Below, one piece after another: positions 9,389-17,248 of a stretch of 64,000 bases of DNA. The stretch lies in assembly GCF_014280875.1 (NCBI RefSeq), contig NZ_JACLAL010000001.1, positions 62,001-126,000 of the forward strand, read 5' to 3'. A program made the translations under genes and the position numbers. The stretch is from Paenirhizobium daejeonense. Lineage in GTDB: Bacteria; Pseudomonadota; Alphaproteobacteria; Rhizobiales; Rhizobiaceae. Each line of letters begins with the position of its first letter. Position 1 is the stretch's first letter. The notes under the pieces were generated by a model, which ran no database searches, was not told the origin of the DNA, and saw nothing but the letters and a program-made list of their open reading frames with translations.

Positions 9389-10132
9389 GTGCCCATTGCG
9401 TCGCCATCCCGTGGTTCTCTCCCGCTCTGGCCGGGCCTTGTGCTTGCCATCGGGGGAGGTGCCGTCATCCTCCTTTCCTTCCTTCTGAAATCGCCGGGCG
9501 ATTATGTCGACTGGCCGCTGGCCTCGGTTTTGACCGCCGAGCGCCTGCTGCCGCTTCTGGGGCTTGGCATCCTGATCGGGCAGTTGCCGCGCAAGGCATT
9601 GGCGCGGGCAGTCGTTCTCCTTCTTGCCGGCATCGCTCTTGGCTTTGTCTTGCGCGAGAAGTTCTATGAACTGATGGCGCCGGTGCCGGGTGCCGCGGCC
9701 AACATGTTTCTTGCCGGCCCCATGGCCTGCCTGCTGATCGGCTTTCCGCTGGTTCTGCCGCGTGGCATCCGGCTATGGCTGGCGCTACCTCTGCTGGTTC
9801 CGGCCGGAGCCGTTCTGGCGATTGCCGGGCTGCTGGGAGATGTGACCCTGCACGCCCGAAGCTATCTGCCTTCGGCATGTTTCGCAGAGATCTGGCTCGT
9901 CGCCGGCATGGCGTTTCTCGCCGCCGCCTTTCGCCAGGCATGGGCGATGATCGGGGCGCGCATCTTCGCAAGCTGGCTGATCGCCATCGGCTTTCTCTAC
10001 GGCGGTGCGCATCTCGCAGCAAAACAGAACGGCCTCGTTCCGCCGCCGTTTCCGGCGGTGGTGGAGACAGGGGAGTTCGCCGGCTTCGAGACCGTGCTGG
10101 AGCAGCTGGACCGCGCGGGAGAGGCAAAATGA
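9389..10132 (+). CDS. Uncharacterised polytopic membrane protein in the HupE operon
   Basis: I do not recognise this 247-residue protein. It starts with GTG 4 bases after the HupE/UreJ stop codon, and its own TGA overlaps the ATG of the DUF1007 gene, so the three are translationally coupled. It shows about six or seven hydrophobic segments, joined by short charged loops such as REKFYEL, and a hydrophilic C-terminal tail. There is no obvious metal-binding His/Cys cluster. By position it may be an accessory membrane component of the metal transport system. Confidence 0.7.
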   Translation: MPIASPSRGSLPLWPGLVLAIGGGAVILLSFLLKSPGDYVDWPLASVLTAERLLPLLGLGILIGQLPRKALARAVVLLLAGIALGFVLREKFYELMAPVPGAAANMFLAGPMACLLIGFPLVLPRGIRLWLALPLLVPAGAVLAIAGLLGDVTLHARSYLPSACFAEIWLVAGMAFLAAAFRQAWAMIGARIFASWLIAIGFLYGGAHLAAKQNGLVPPPFPAVVETGEFAGFETVLEQLDRAGEAK

Positions 10133-10731
10133 GCCTTTCCTCTCGTCATCATCCTTTCGCCGTCGCCTGCCTGTTTGTGTTGGCGTCCGCTTCCTCCGCA
10201 ATTGCCCATCCCGATATCGCGGTCACTGCGCGTGTCCTGTTCGATATCAGGGACGGGCGGCTGGTGTCCGTTGCCGAAAGCTTTGCCTTCGACGAGAAAT
10301 ACAGCGTCCGGCTGCTCTCCCGCTTCGATCACGATGGCAATGGCATGTTCGATGACGGCGAGGTCGACGAGTTACGTGAGGCCCTGACCGCCGATCTCGG
10401 CGACAGGGACTTCCTGACCGAACTGGCTCTCGGAGAGCAGCCGCTGGATCTGGGAGAACCCGATGCCTTCCATGCGGCCGTCCAGCCCGGCAGCGTATCG
10501 ATCACTGTCGGCTTCCGGCTGGAGGCCCCTGTGGCAATGGGGGCGGGGCAAAGCCTGACGATGATGCAGCGGGATCGGGATTATACGGTCGCCTTCCGGC
10601 TTGCCGAGGACAGGCCGGTGCTGATCCGGGGCGGTGAGGGGCATTGTGCCTACACGGTCACCGACCGGCCGGATCGGGCCTATTTCGGCGGACTGGTCGT
10701 GCCGCAGGCGATCACCCTGACCTGCCGCTGA
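10129..10731 (+). CDS. DUF1007-family periplasmic protein
   Basis: A secreted protein of 200 residues with a signal peptide ending near ASSAIAHPD, so His is close to the mature N-terminus, as is usual in DUF1007. A region near residues 65-80 (FDHDGNGMFDDGEV) looks like an EF-hand calcium-type loop, also seen in family members. DUF1007 genes are often found beside nickel/cobalt exporters or permeases. The ATG overlaps the upstream stop, so production is coupled to the membrane protein. A role as a periplasmic metal-binding partner is inferred from context. It converges with a LysR gene 2 bases away. Confidence 0.75.
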   Translation: MSLSSRHHPFAVACLFVLASASSAIAHPDIAVTARVLFDIRDGRLVSVAESFAFDEKYSVRLLSRFDHDGNGMFDDGEVDELREALTADLGDRDFLTELALGEQPLDLGEPDAFHAAVQPGSVSITVGFRLEAPVAMGAGQSLTMMQRDRDYTVAFRLAEDRPVLIRGGEGHCAYTVTDRPDRAYFGGLVVPQAITLTCR

Positions 10732-10733
10732 TC

Positions 10734-11615
10734 TCAGACGAAGATCTGCCTGTTCTCGTCGATGAGTTCCTGCAGGAAGGAGACGACGGTGCGCACGCGC
10801 ACGAGTTCGCGGGCGCTTTCGTGATAGGTGGTCCAGTACGAGCGCCGTATCACGACATCCGGCAACACGCGCAGGAGTTCCCCATGCTGCCGGGCGATGT
10901 AGTCGTGCAGGATACCGATGCCGAAGCCGGCGCGCACGGCTTCTGTCTGGCCGATGGCCGATGAAATCTCGAAACCGGAATCCCAGCCACGCATCACCTC
11001 GCCGGTATAGGCAAGCGACGCCGAATAGACGAGATCGTCCACATGGCCGATCAGCCGGTGTTCCCTCAGCGCCTCGACGGTTCCGGGCATCCCGGCTTGA
11101 TCGAGGTAGCTTCGCGAAGCATAGAGGCCGAGCGTATAGTCGGTGAGTTTCGAAGAGATGAGCCGTCCCTGTTCCGGCCGTTCGATGGTGATGGCGATAT
11201 CCGCCTCACGCTGGGAAAGCGAGAAGGCGCGCGGAACCGGCACGAGCTGGATCTTGAGGGCGGGATAACGCCGGGTCAGCTCTCCGAGACGGGAAGCGAG
11301 AAAGGCCACACCGAAACCATCCGGCGCACCGATGCGCACGGTGCCGGCGACGGCGCTATCGACGCGGCCGATATCCGATTGCGCCGCCAGCATCTCCGTT
11401 TCCATGCGCTCGGCGGCGCGGCTGAAGACCTCGCCTTCGGGCGTCAGTTCGCAGCCATTGGTGCGGCGCACGAGCAGCCGCGTCTGTAAGGCTTCTTCCA
11501 AAGCCGTGATCCGGCGCGACAGGGTCGCGTGGTTGACCCCGAGCCGCCGCGATGCTGCGAGGATCTGGCCGGTACGGGCCACAGCAAGGAACATGCGCAC
11601 ATCGTCCCAGTCCAT
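10734..11615 (-). CDS. LysR-family transcriptional regulator
   Basis: A LysR regulator of 293 residues when started at the ATG at 11615 (MDWDDVRMFL); an upstream in-frame start at 11648 would add eleven residues of atypical sequence. The helix-turn-helix (LAASRRLGVNHATLSRRI) is clear and the effector domain begins near residue 90. It does not face a partner gene: it ends against the DUF1007 gene and is followed upstream by the Rrf2 gene on the same strand. Its target cannot be assigned from position. Confidence 0.87.
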   Translation of the reverse strand: MDWDDVRMFLAVARTGQILAASRRLGVNHATLSRRITALEEALQTRLLVRRTNGCELTPEGEVFSRAAERMETEMLAAQSDIGRVDSAVAGTVRIGAPDGFGVAFLASRLGELTRRYPALKIQLVPVPRAFSLSQREADIAITIERPEQGRLISSKLTDYTLGLYASRSYLDQAGMPGTVEALREHRLIGHVDDLVYSASLAYTGEVMRGWDSGFEISSAIGQTEAVRAGFGIGILHDYIARQHGELLRVLPDVVIRRSYWTTYHESARELVRVRTVVSFLQELIDENRQIFV

Positions 11616-11673
11616 TTCGCATACCTTGTGTCGAAAAATGCACAGCAATGCTTAGCGTGCGTTGGGTGTGCCA

Positions 11674-12135
11674 TCAAGCGGGATCGTCTGGCGCCGACTT
11701 CGCTGCGAAGCGTTCCGACATCCTTCGCTCGAAATCGCCGGCGACATCCGAAAGGCGGATCGTCGCAAAACGTCGCAGCAAAAGGGCCTCTGCCTCGCGC
11801 CGTGCATCTTCGAGCGCCGAGTTGACGGCAATTTCGACCAGACATTCTGCGTGATCGGACGAGGGCACGAGGCAGAACATTTCGGGTCGGTCGAGCGCCA
11901 CGTAAACGTCGAGCAGCGTGATCTCGTTCAGTGGCCGGGCGAGTGTCCAGCCGCCGCCATGGCCCTTTTCCGACTGCACATAACCCTGTTCCCGCAGGCC
12001 GGCCATGGTGCGCCTGACCACCACGGGATTGGTGTTCAGCATTTGCCCGATCATTTCCGAGGTCATCGGCCGGCCGCCGCGCTCAAGGTGGATCAGGACG
12101 TGCAACATTCGGGACAGGCGGCTGTCGCCACGCAT
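11674..12135 (-). CDS. Rrf2-family regulator with two cysteines, divergent from CPYC flavoprotein
   Basis: A winged-helix Rrf2-family repressor of 153 residues, started at ATG 12135 after a GGAG. The DNA-binding part covers about residues 6-65 with the family glycine-rich wing (SEKGHGGGW). It has only two cysteines, near residues 88 and 98, so it lacks the three-cysteine FeS pattern of RirA/IscR and resembles the YwnA-type branch. It is divergent from an NAD(P)/FAD oxidoreductase with a CPYC motif, with 135 bases between them, so it probably represses that gene and may sense thiol oxidation or electrophiles. This sensing role is inference. Confidence 0.85.
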   Translation of the reverse strand: MRGDSRLSRMLHVLIHLERGGRPMTSEMIGQMLNTNPVVVRRTMAGLREQGYVQSEKGHGGGWTLARPLNEITLLDVYVALDRPEMFCLVPSSDHAECLVEIAVNSALEDARREAEALLLRRFATIRLSDVAGDFERRMSERFAAKSAPDDPA

Positions 12136-12201
12136 GATCGCTTCTCCGGATGGATTTTCTTCTTGCAGGCATAGAGCCTGAGCATATTTCCCGCAACAAT
12201 G

Positions 12202-12241
12202 AAAGTTACATGTCTTGACGTGCAATCAGATTCGTAACATT
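12202..12241. promoter_or_regulatory. Candidate operator/promoter between Rrf2 gene and flavoprotein gene
   Basis: An imperfect inverted repeat (8-base arms at 12202-12209 and 12234-12241, one mismatch) brackets a TTGACG hexamer at 12215-12220 that could be a -35 element for the plus-strand gene. The -10 is poor. Proposed as the Rrf2 binding region. Confidence 0.35.
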
Positions 12242-12270
12242 AAAAGATACATAATATGAAAGGAACGACC

Positions 12271-13164
12271 ATGCTTTTCGATGCAATCGTCATTGGCGGA
12301 AGTTTCGCCGGTCTCTCCGCCGCCATGCAGTTGGTACGTGCCAGACGGCAAGTGCTCATCATCGATGCCGGCCGGCCGCGAAACCGGTTCGCGGAGGCCT
12401 TGCACGGCTTCCTGGGACAGGATGGTGTCAGCCCGGCGGCCATTCGTAAGACGGCTCTCGATCAACTGCAGCGTTATCCCACCTTTACGCTTCGAGAAGG
12501 GGTGGCAGTTGCCGCTGAGCGGACTTCCAGCAGCTTCGCCATCGAACTCGGTTCCGGGGAGAGTTTCGAGAGCCGCAGGCTGATCCTCGCGACGGGTGTT
12601 ACAGATACCCTTCCGGCGATCGAAGGCATGGAGCCACTATGGGGCAGGGATGTGCTGCACTGCCCCTATTGCCACGGTTACGAGATCGGCGGTGGACCGA
12701 TCGGCCTTCTGGCGTCCTCGCCGCTTGCGATGCATCAGGCGCTGCTTTTGCCCGACTGGGGCGATACCACGGTTTTTCTCGAGGCGGGTGTCGAGCTTTC
12801 GCAAGAAGATCTGGTGGCGATGGATCGACGTGGGGCAAGATTGGAGCCTCTGGGGATTGTCAGGCTGGTGTCTGAAGACGGGAGGCTGAAGGGTGCCGAA
12901 CTCGCGGACGGTCTGCTTGTGCCGCTGAAAGCGCTTTTCGTGCAGACGAAGGTCCGCCCGGCGACGCCCCTTGCGGAGATGCTCGGCGCCGAGATGGCGG
13001 ATGGCCCGCAGGGGCCGTTCATCCGGGTCGATGACTGGGGCGCGACCAGCATATCCGGGCTGTTCGCTGCGGGAGACGCGGCAAGCCCCATGCATAATGG
13101 CAGTTTCGCCAGTGCCGCGGGCGTGCGCGCCGGCGTGAACGCCCATCGTTCCCTGACGATCTAA
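12271..13164 (+). CDS. NAD(P)/FAD-dependent oxidoreductase, thioredoxin-reductase-like (CPYC)
   Basis: A two-domain flavoprotein of 297 residues in the thioredoxin reductase family. It has an N-terminal FAD Rossmann motif (VIGGSFAGLSAA), a redox-active pair in HCPYCHGYE near residue 130, and the C-terminal FAD motif GLFAAGDAA. I start it at ATG 12271, which has AGGA 6 bases upstream, rather than the in-frame ATG at 12256. The second Rossmann motif is degenerate (GLLASSP), so NADPH binding may be weak or altered, as in several thioredoxin-reductase-like proteins of unknown partner. It is likely controlled by the divergent Rrf2 regulator. Confidence 0.85.
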   Translation: MLFDAIVIGGSFAGLSAAMQLVRARRQVLIIDAGRPRNRFAEALHGFLGQDGVSPAAIRKTALDQLQRYPTFTLREGVAVAAERTSSSFAIELGSGESFESRRLILATGVTDTLPAIEGMEPLWGRDVLHCPYCHGYEIGGGPIGLLASSPLAMHQALLLPDWGDTTVFLEAGVELSQEDLVAMDRRGARLEPLGIVRLVSEDGRLKGAELADGLLVPLKALFVQTKVRPATPLAEMLGAEMADGPQGPFIRVDDWGATSISGLFAAGDAASPMHNGSFASAAGVRAGVNAHRSLTI

Positions 13165-13268
13165 ACGATCCATAGCTATAAAATTCGCACAACGGATGCG
13201 CAATTCATGTCATTGCTATGTGAAATTTGAAGCGCATACTGTCGCCGACCATAACAGGAGGAACATCC

Positions 13269-14765
13269 ATGCGTGAGATCGGTCATTTCATCGGCGGCAA
13301 GCACGTCGCCGGCACCAGCGGTCGTACGTCGCCCGTCTACAACCCTGCAACCGGCGAAATCCAGGCGCAGGTAGCGCTTGCGACCGATGCCGAGCTCGAT
13401 GCTGCCGTGCAGAACGCCAAGGCCGCGCAGCCCGGCTGGGCGGCGACCAACCCGCAGCGCCGCGCTCGCGTGTTTATGAAGTTCGTGGAACTCCTGAACA
13501 AGAACATGAATGAACTGGCCGAACTGCTCTCCAAGGAGCATGGCAAGACGGTCGAGGATTCCAAGGGCGACATCATTCGCGGTCTTGAAGTCTGCGAATT
13601 CGTCATCGGCATTCCGCACCTCTCCAAGAGCGAATTCACCGAAGGCGCCGGCCCGAACATCGACATGTACTCGATCCGCCAGCCGGTCGGCATCGGTGCG
13701 GGCATCACCCCGTTCAACTTCCCGGGCATGATCCCGATGTGGATGTTCGCTCCGGCCATCGCCTGCGGCAACGCCTTCATCCTGAAGCCTTCCGAACGCG
13801 ATCCGTCCGTTCCGATCCGCCTTGCCGAACTGATGATCGAGGCCGGTCTTCCTGCCGGTATCCTGAACGTCGTCAACGGTGACAAGGGCGCCGTCGATGC
13901 GATCCTCACCCATCCGGAAATCGGCGCCGTTTCCTTCGTCGGCTCCACCCCGATCGCCCGCTACGTCTATGGCACCGCTGCCATGAACGGCAAGCGCGCC
14001 CAGTGCTTCGGCGGCGCCAAGAACCACATGATCATCATGCCGGATGCCGATCTGGACCAGGCCGCAAACGCGCTGATGGGTGCCGGCTACGGCTCCGCTG
14101 GCGAACGCTGCATGGCGATCTCGGTTGCCGTTCCGGTCGGCGAGGAAACCGCCAACCGTCTGATCGAAAAGCTGACGCCGATGGTGGAAGCGCTGCGCAT
14201 CGGTCCCTACACCGATGAGAAGGCCGATCTTGGCCCGGTCGTCACCAAGGAAGCCCAGGCTCGCATCAAGTCGCTGATCGACAGCGGTGTCGCCCAAGGC
14301 GCCGACCTCATCGTCGACGGCCGCGATTTCAAGCTTCAGGGCTATGAGAACGGTTATTTCGTCGGCGGTTGCCTGTTCGACAACGTCACCCCGGACATGG
14401 ACATCTACAAGACAGAAATCTTCGGACCGGTTCTCTCTGTCGTTCGCGCCAAGAACTACGAGGATGCGCTCGCCCTGCCGATGAAGCATGAATACGGCAA
14501 CGGCGTTGCGATCTACACCCGCGACGGCGATGCCGCCCGTGACTTCGCTTCCCGCATCAACATCGGCATGGTCGGCGTCAACGTTCCGATCCCGGTTCCG
14601 CTCGCCTACCACTCTTTCGGTGGCTGGAAGTCTTCTTCCTTCGGTGACCTCAACCAGCACGGCACGGACTCGATCAAGTTCTGGACCCGCACCAAGACGA
14701 TCACCAGCCGCTGGCCGTCGGGCATCAAGGACGGCGCCGAATTCGTGATGCCGACGATGAAGTGA
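13269..14765 (+). CDS. mmsA: CoA-acylating methylmalonate-semialdehyde dehydrogenase
   Basis: An aldehyde dehydrogenase superfamily enzyme of 498 residues that converts methylmalonate semialdehyde to propionyl-CoA (and malonate semialdehyde to acetyl-CoA) in valine and myo-inositol breakdown. The start at 13269 follows a strong AGGAGG; an in-frame ATG at 13227 lacks support. Motifs seen: PFNFPGMIPMWMF, the Cys-containing GYGSAGERCMAIS, and the C-terminal NQHGTDSIKFWT region. The last 40 or so bases of this gene are repeated 109 bases downstream. It appears to be a single gene. Confidence 0.95.
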   Translation: MREIGHFIGGKHVAGTSGRTSPVYNPATGEIQAQVALATDAELDAAVQNAKAAQPGWAATNPQRRARVFMKFVELLNKNMNELAELLSKEHGKTVEDSKGDIIRGLEVCEFVIGIPHLSKSEFTEGAGPNIDMYSIRQPVGIGAGITPFNFPGMIPMWMFAPAIACGNAFILKPSERDPSVPIRLAELMIEAGLPAGILNVVNGDKGAVDAILTHPEIGAVSFVGSTPIARYVYGTAAMNGKRAQCFGGAKNHMIIMPDADLDQAANALMGAGYGSAGERCMAISVAVPVGEETANRLIEKLTPMVEALRIGPYTDEKADLGPVVTKEAQARIKSLIDSGVAQGADLIVDGRDFKLQGYENGYFVGGCLFDNVTPDMDIYKTEIFGPVLSVVRAKNYEDALALPMKHEYGNGVAIYTRDGDAARDFASRINIGMVGVNVPIPVPLAYHSFGGWKSSSFGDLNQHGTDSIKFWTRTKTITSRWPSGIKDGAEFVMPTMK

Positions 14766-14877
14766 TGCCCTCCGGGGCTTCCTGCTTGCGCGTCCTCGCG
14801 ACATTGCGTGTGCCGCAGTCGCGCGGGCGGGCATCAAGGACGGCGCCGAATTCGTCATGCCGACGATGAAGCGATGC
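14719..14877. repeat. Duplicated 3' end of mmsA (two 50-base copies)
   Basis: Copy one is 14719-14768, covering the last codons and stop of mmsA. Copy two is 14828-14877 and differs at two positions, one of which changes the stop codon region. The 59 bases between them are unrelated to mmsA. This looks like a tandem duplication remnant. Confidence 0.9.
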
Positions 14878-14927
14878 TCTTGACCTTTCTACCAGTGAGA
14901 GGTCTGCAAATACTTGGAAGAACTTCG

Positions 14928-14957
14928 AAAACGGGTCTCGAAAGGGGCCCGTTTTTT
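14928..14957 (+). terminator. Rho-independent terminator
   Basis: A 12-bp stem (two G-T pairs near the tip) capped by a GAAA tetraloop runs straight into a run of six T. It is about 160 bases after the mmsA stop and lies beyond the duplicated segment. Confidence 0.85.
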
Positions 14958-15060
14958 CGTTGCGCACAACTTGCGACAAGGGCGTGGCCGTGGCAGGTCT
15001 ATCTGCGGATGCGGTCGGGGGGCCGAATCTGCAGAATTGGCATGGGTAACTGGGGCGAAA

Positions 15061-16134
15061 ATGACAACAGCACAATTCATTCCGGCTTCCGCCGTGACGC
15101 GCGGCGAGTTTCGCGGACGAGCCGGCGAATATTTCGGCATCTGGATCGTCAACATCCTGCTGACGATCGTCACCGTCGGTATCTATTCCGCCTGGGCGAA
15201 GGTGAGACGAAACCGCTATTTCTATGGAAATACCTTCGTCGATGGTCATTCATTCGACTATCATGCCCGTGGCAAGCAGATCTTCATCGGCCGCTTGATC
15301 GTCTTTGCCTATCTGATCGTCTATAACATCGTTCTGATGTTCCAGCCGTTTATCGGCCTGGCACTGGCGCTTGGCATGCTGCTCCTACTGCCGTGGATCG
15401 TCTCGCGCAGCCTGCGCTTCAATGCTCGCGTGACCAGCTATCGCAATATCCGTTTCGATTTCCTCGGCAAAACCTGGGGCGCTTTCGTCGCGATCATCCT
15501 CGGCGGCCTCGTCTCGATCATATCGCTCGGCATTCTGGCGCCTTTCGCCAGCCGCTGGCTCTACCGCTATGTTTTCAACAACCTGCGTTACGGCGATCGT
15601 GCCTTTGCGACAGATCCTCGTATCGGCAAGCTTTATGGCGTCTGGTGGGTGTCAGCGCTGATTTCGCTTGTGGGCTTCGTCATCGCGGCGGGACTGGGCT
15701 TCCTGTTCTATGCTGCAAGCGCGTCCAATATGGATTTCCTCACCGAGGAAGAGCGCACCATCCGGATTGTGGGCGCCATCTATGGAACGGTGGTTCCGCT
15801 GCTGGTGCTTTATGCCGTCGCTGCCATTTTCTATCGGGTTGGCGTGCGCAATGTCGTCATGCAGGCGACATTGCTTGACGGACGTCACAGGCTTTACAGC
15901 GATCTGTCGCGGTTTCGTTATTTCTGGATCGTGGTCTCGAACCTTGTGGTGTCCGTCATGTCCTTCGGACTGATGCGGCCGTGGGCGGCGATCCGCGAGC
16001 GACGCTACACGATCGAACATTCCGGCATTGCCTTCGATGGCGATATCGGTGAAGTCATTGCTTCCATCGAAGATACGGGCTCGGCGGTGACAGCCGAATA
16101 TATCGATATGGAAGGCTTCGACTTTGGCTTCTGA
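15061..16134 (+). CDS. YjgN-family (DUF898) membrane protein
   Basis: An inner-membrane protein of 357 residues with a YjgN/DUF898 domain, seen as paired hydrophobic segments with conserved YFGIWIVNILLTIVTVGIYSAW and related FFW/YSAWAKVR stretches. The function of the family is unknown. The ATG at 15061 is the first that begins with this domain; the open frame upstream overlaps the mmsA terminator. The next gene, an M48 peptidase, starts inside its 3' end, so the two are co-translated and probably act together in the membrane. Confidence 0.82.
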   Translation: MTTAQFIPASAVTRGEFRGRAGEYFGIWIVNILLTIVTVGIYSAWAKVRRNRYFYGNTFVDGHSFDYHARGKQIFIGRLIVFAYLIVYNIVLMFQPFIGLALALGMLLLLPWIVSRSLRFNARVTSYRNIRFDFLGKTWGAFVAIILGGLVSIISLGILAPFASRWLYRYVFNNLRYGDRAFATDPRIGKLYGVWWVSALISLVGFVIAAGLGFLFYAASASNMDFLTEEERTIRIVGAIYGTVVPLLVLYAVAAIFYRVGVRNVVMQATLLDGRHRLYSDLSRFRYFWIVVSNLVVSVMSFGLMRPWAAIRERRYTIEHSGIAFDGDIGEVIASIEDTGSAVTAEYIDMEGFDFGF

Positions 16135-17197
16135 CGTGACGGGCAACGCAGCGCGGATCATCGCCCGGGGACATTGGCATCCGCCACGTTCCAGCAAGGC
16201 GCTGGCGGCGACGCTTCTTGTGAGCGATACCACTCTTCTGGTGCGCATCGACGGGGAGGCGGGCGATCCCGCCGCGTTCAACGACGCCCGCCGGGTGACG
16301 ATATCCGATCGTATCGGCAATATTCCCCGCCGCATCGGCTTCGTCGACGGATCGACATTCGAGACCGCTGATAATGACGCCATCGATGGATGGCTGAGGA
16401 AAACCCGCTCCCGCCACCATGGGTTCGTCCATGAGCTGGAGAGGTTCCATCCCCGGCTGATCGCTTTCGTTCTCGGGATCGTCCTGCTGGGAGGCCTCGT
16501 CTATCGTTTCGCCCTGCCGGCGCTGGTTGAGGTCGCTGTTGCCGTCACGCCGCCTGTGGTTCCGAAGCTGATGTCTTCAGGAACGCTCGCCTCGCTCGAT
16601 CAGACCGTATTTTCCAAGAGTGGACTGCCCGAAGCGCAGCAAAACGAGTTGACGGCAAAGTTCGAGGCGCTGGCCGAGCATTCGGCACGGGGCCGAGATG
16701 GTTATAATCTCAATTTCCGAAAAGGTGGCGTTATCGGTCCTAACGCATTCGCGTTGCCGGACGGCACGCTGGTGATCACCGACGAGCTTATCGACCTTGC
16801 CGCCGGCGACAGCGAGATGATCCTCGGAGTTCTGGCGCACGAGATCGGTCATGTGGAGAAGACGCATTCGCTGCGCCAGGTTTATCGCGCGGCTGGTACG
16901 GCAGGTCTCATCATGCTGATTGCCGGCGATATCGGCTCTGCCGGCGAGGATATCCTGACAAACGGCGCAGCGCTGGTGTCTCTATCCTATTCCCGCTCTG
17001 CCGAGAGCGAGGCGGATCATGTTTCCGTCGAGTTGATGTCCAAGGCTGGTCACGATCCCGCGGCAATCGGACGCTTTTTCGAGCTGATCGAGAAAAAACT
17101 CGGTGACAGCGGGGAGACCTCCATCCTCTCGACCCATCCCGGCACGCCTGAGCGCCGCCGACAGATCGATCAATGGGCGAAGGAGATCGTAAAATGA
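16124..17197 (+). CDS. M48-family zinc metallopeptidase
   Basis: A 357-residue protein with a membrane segment near residues 110-130 and an M48 peptidase domain after it. The zinc motif HEIGH is near residue 243 and the third-ligand glutamate is in ESEADHVSVEL. It starts with TTG at 16124, supported by GGAAGG 8 bases upstream inside the preceding gene; it overlaps the YjgN gene by 11 bases. Family members degrade membrane or periplasmic proteins (HtpX, BepA types). The YjgN-M48 pairing suggests a membrane quality-control role, which is inference. Confidence 0.87.
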   Translation: MASDVTGNAARIIARGHWHPPRSSKALAATLLVSDTTLLVRIDGEAGDPAAFNDARRVTISDRIGNIPRRIGFVDGSTFETADNDAIDGWLRKTRSRHHGFVHELERFHPRLIAFVLGIVLLGGLVYRFALPALVEVAVAVTPPVVPKLMSSGTLASLDQTVFSKSGLPEAQQNELTAKFEALAEHSARGRDGYNLNFRKGGVIGPNAFALPDGTLVITDELIDLAAGDSEMILGVLAHEIGHVEKTHSLRQVYRAAGTAGLIMLIAGDIGSAGEDILTNGAALVSLSYSRSAESEADHVSVELMSKAGHDPAAIGRFFELIEKKLGDSGETSILSTHPGTPERRRQIDQWAKEIVK

Positions 17198-17224
17198 AAA
17201 GGGGCAGCTTGGAGCCGCCCCTTT
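17198..17224. terminator. Bidirectional hairpin terminator
   Basis: An 8-bp perfect stem (three A, four G, one C against the complement) with an 11-base loop lies right after the M48 stop codon and before the convergent ferric-binding protein gene. Its A and T ends would provide a short U-tract on either strand. Confidence 0.65.
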
Positions 17225-17248
17225 CGTCATGACCAACCGGGTCCGCGC

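Noticed and set aside
13176-14858. 560-residue open frame opposite mmsA
   Set aside because: Antisense shadow of a GC-rich gene; no start signal and the protein has no recognisable domain, while mmsA is certain.
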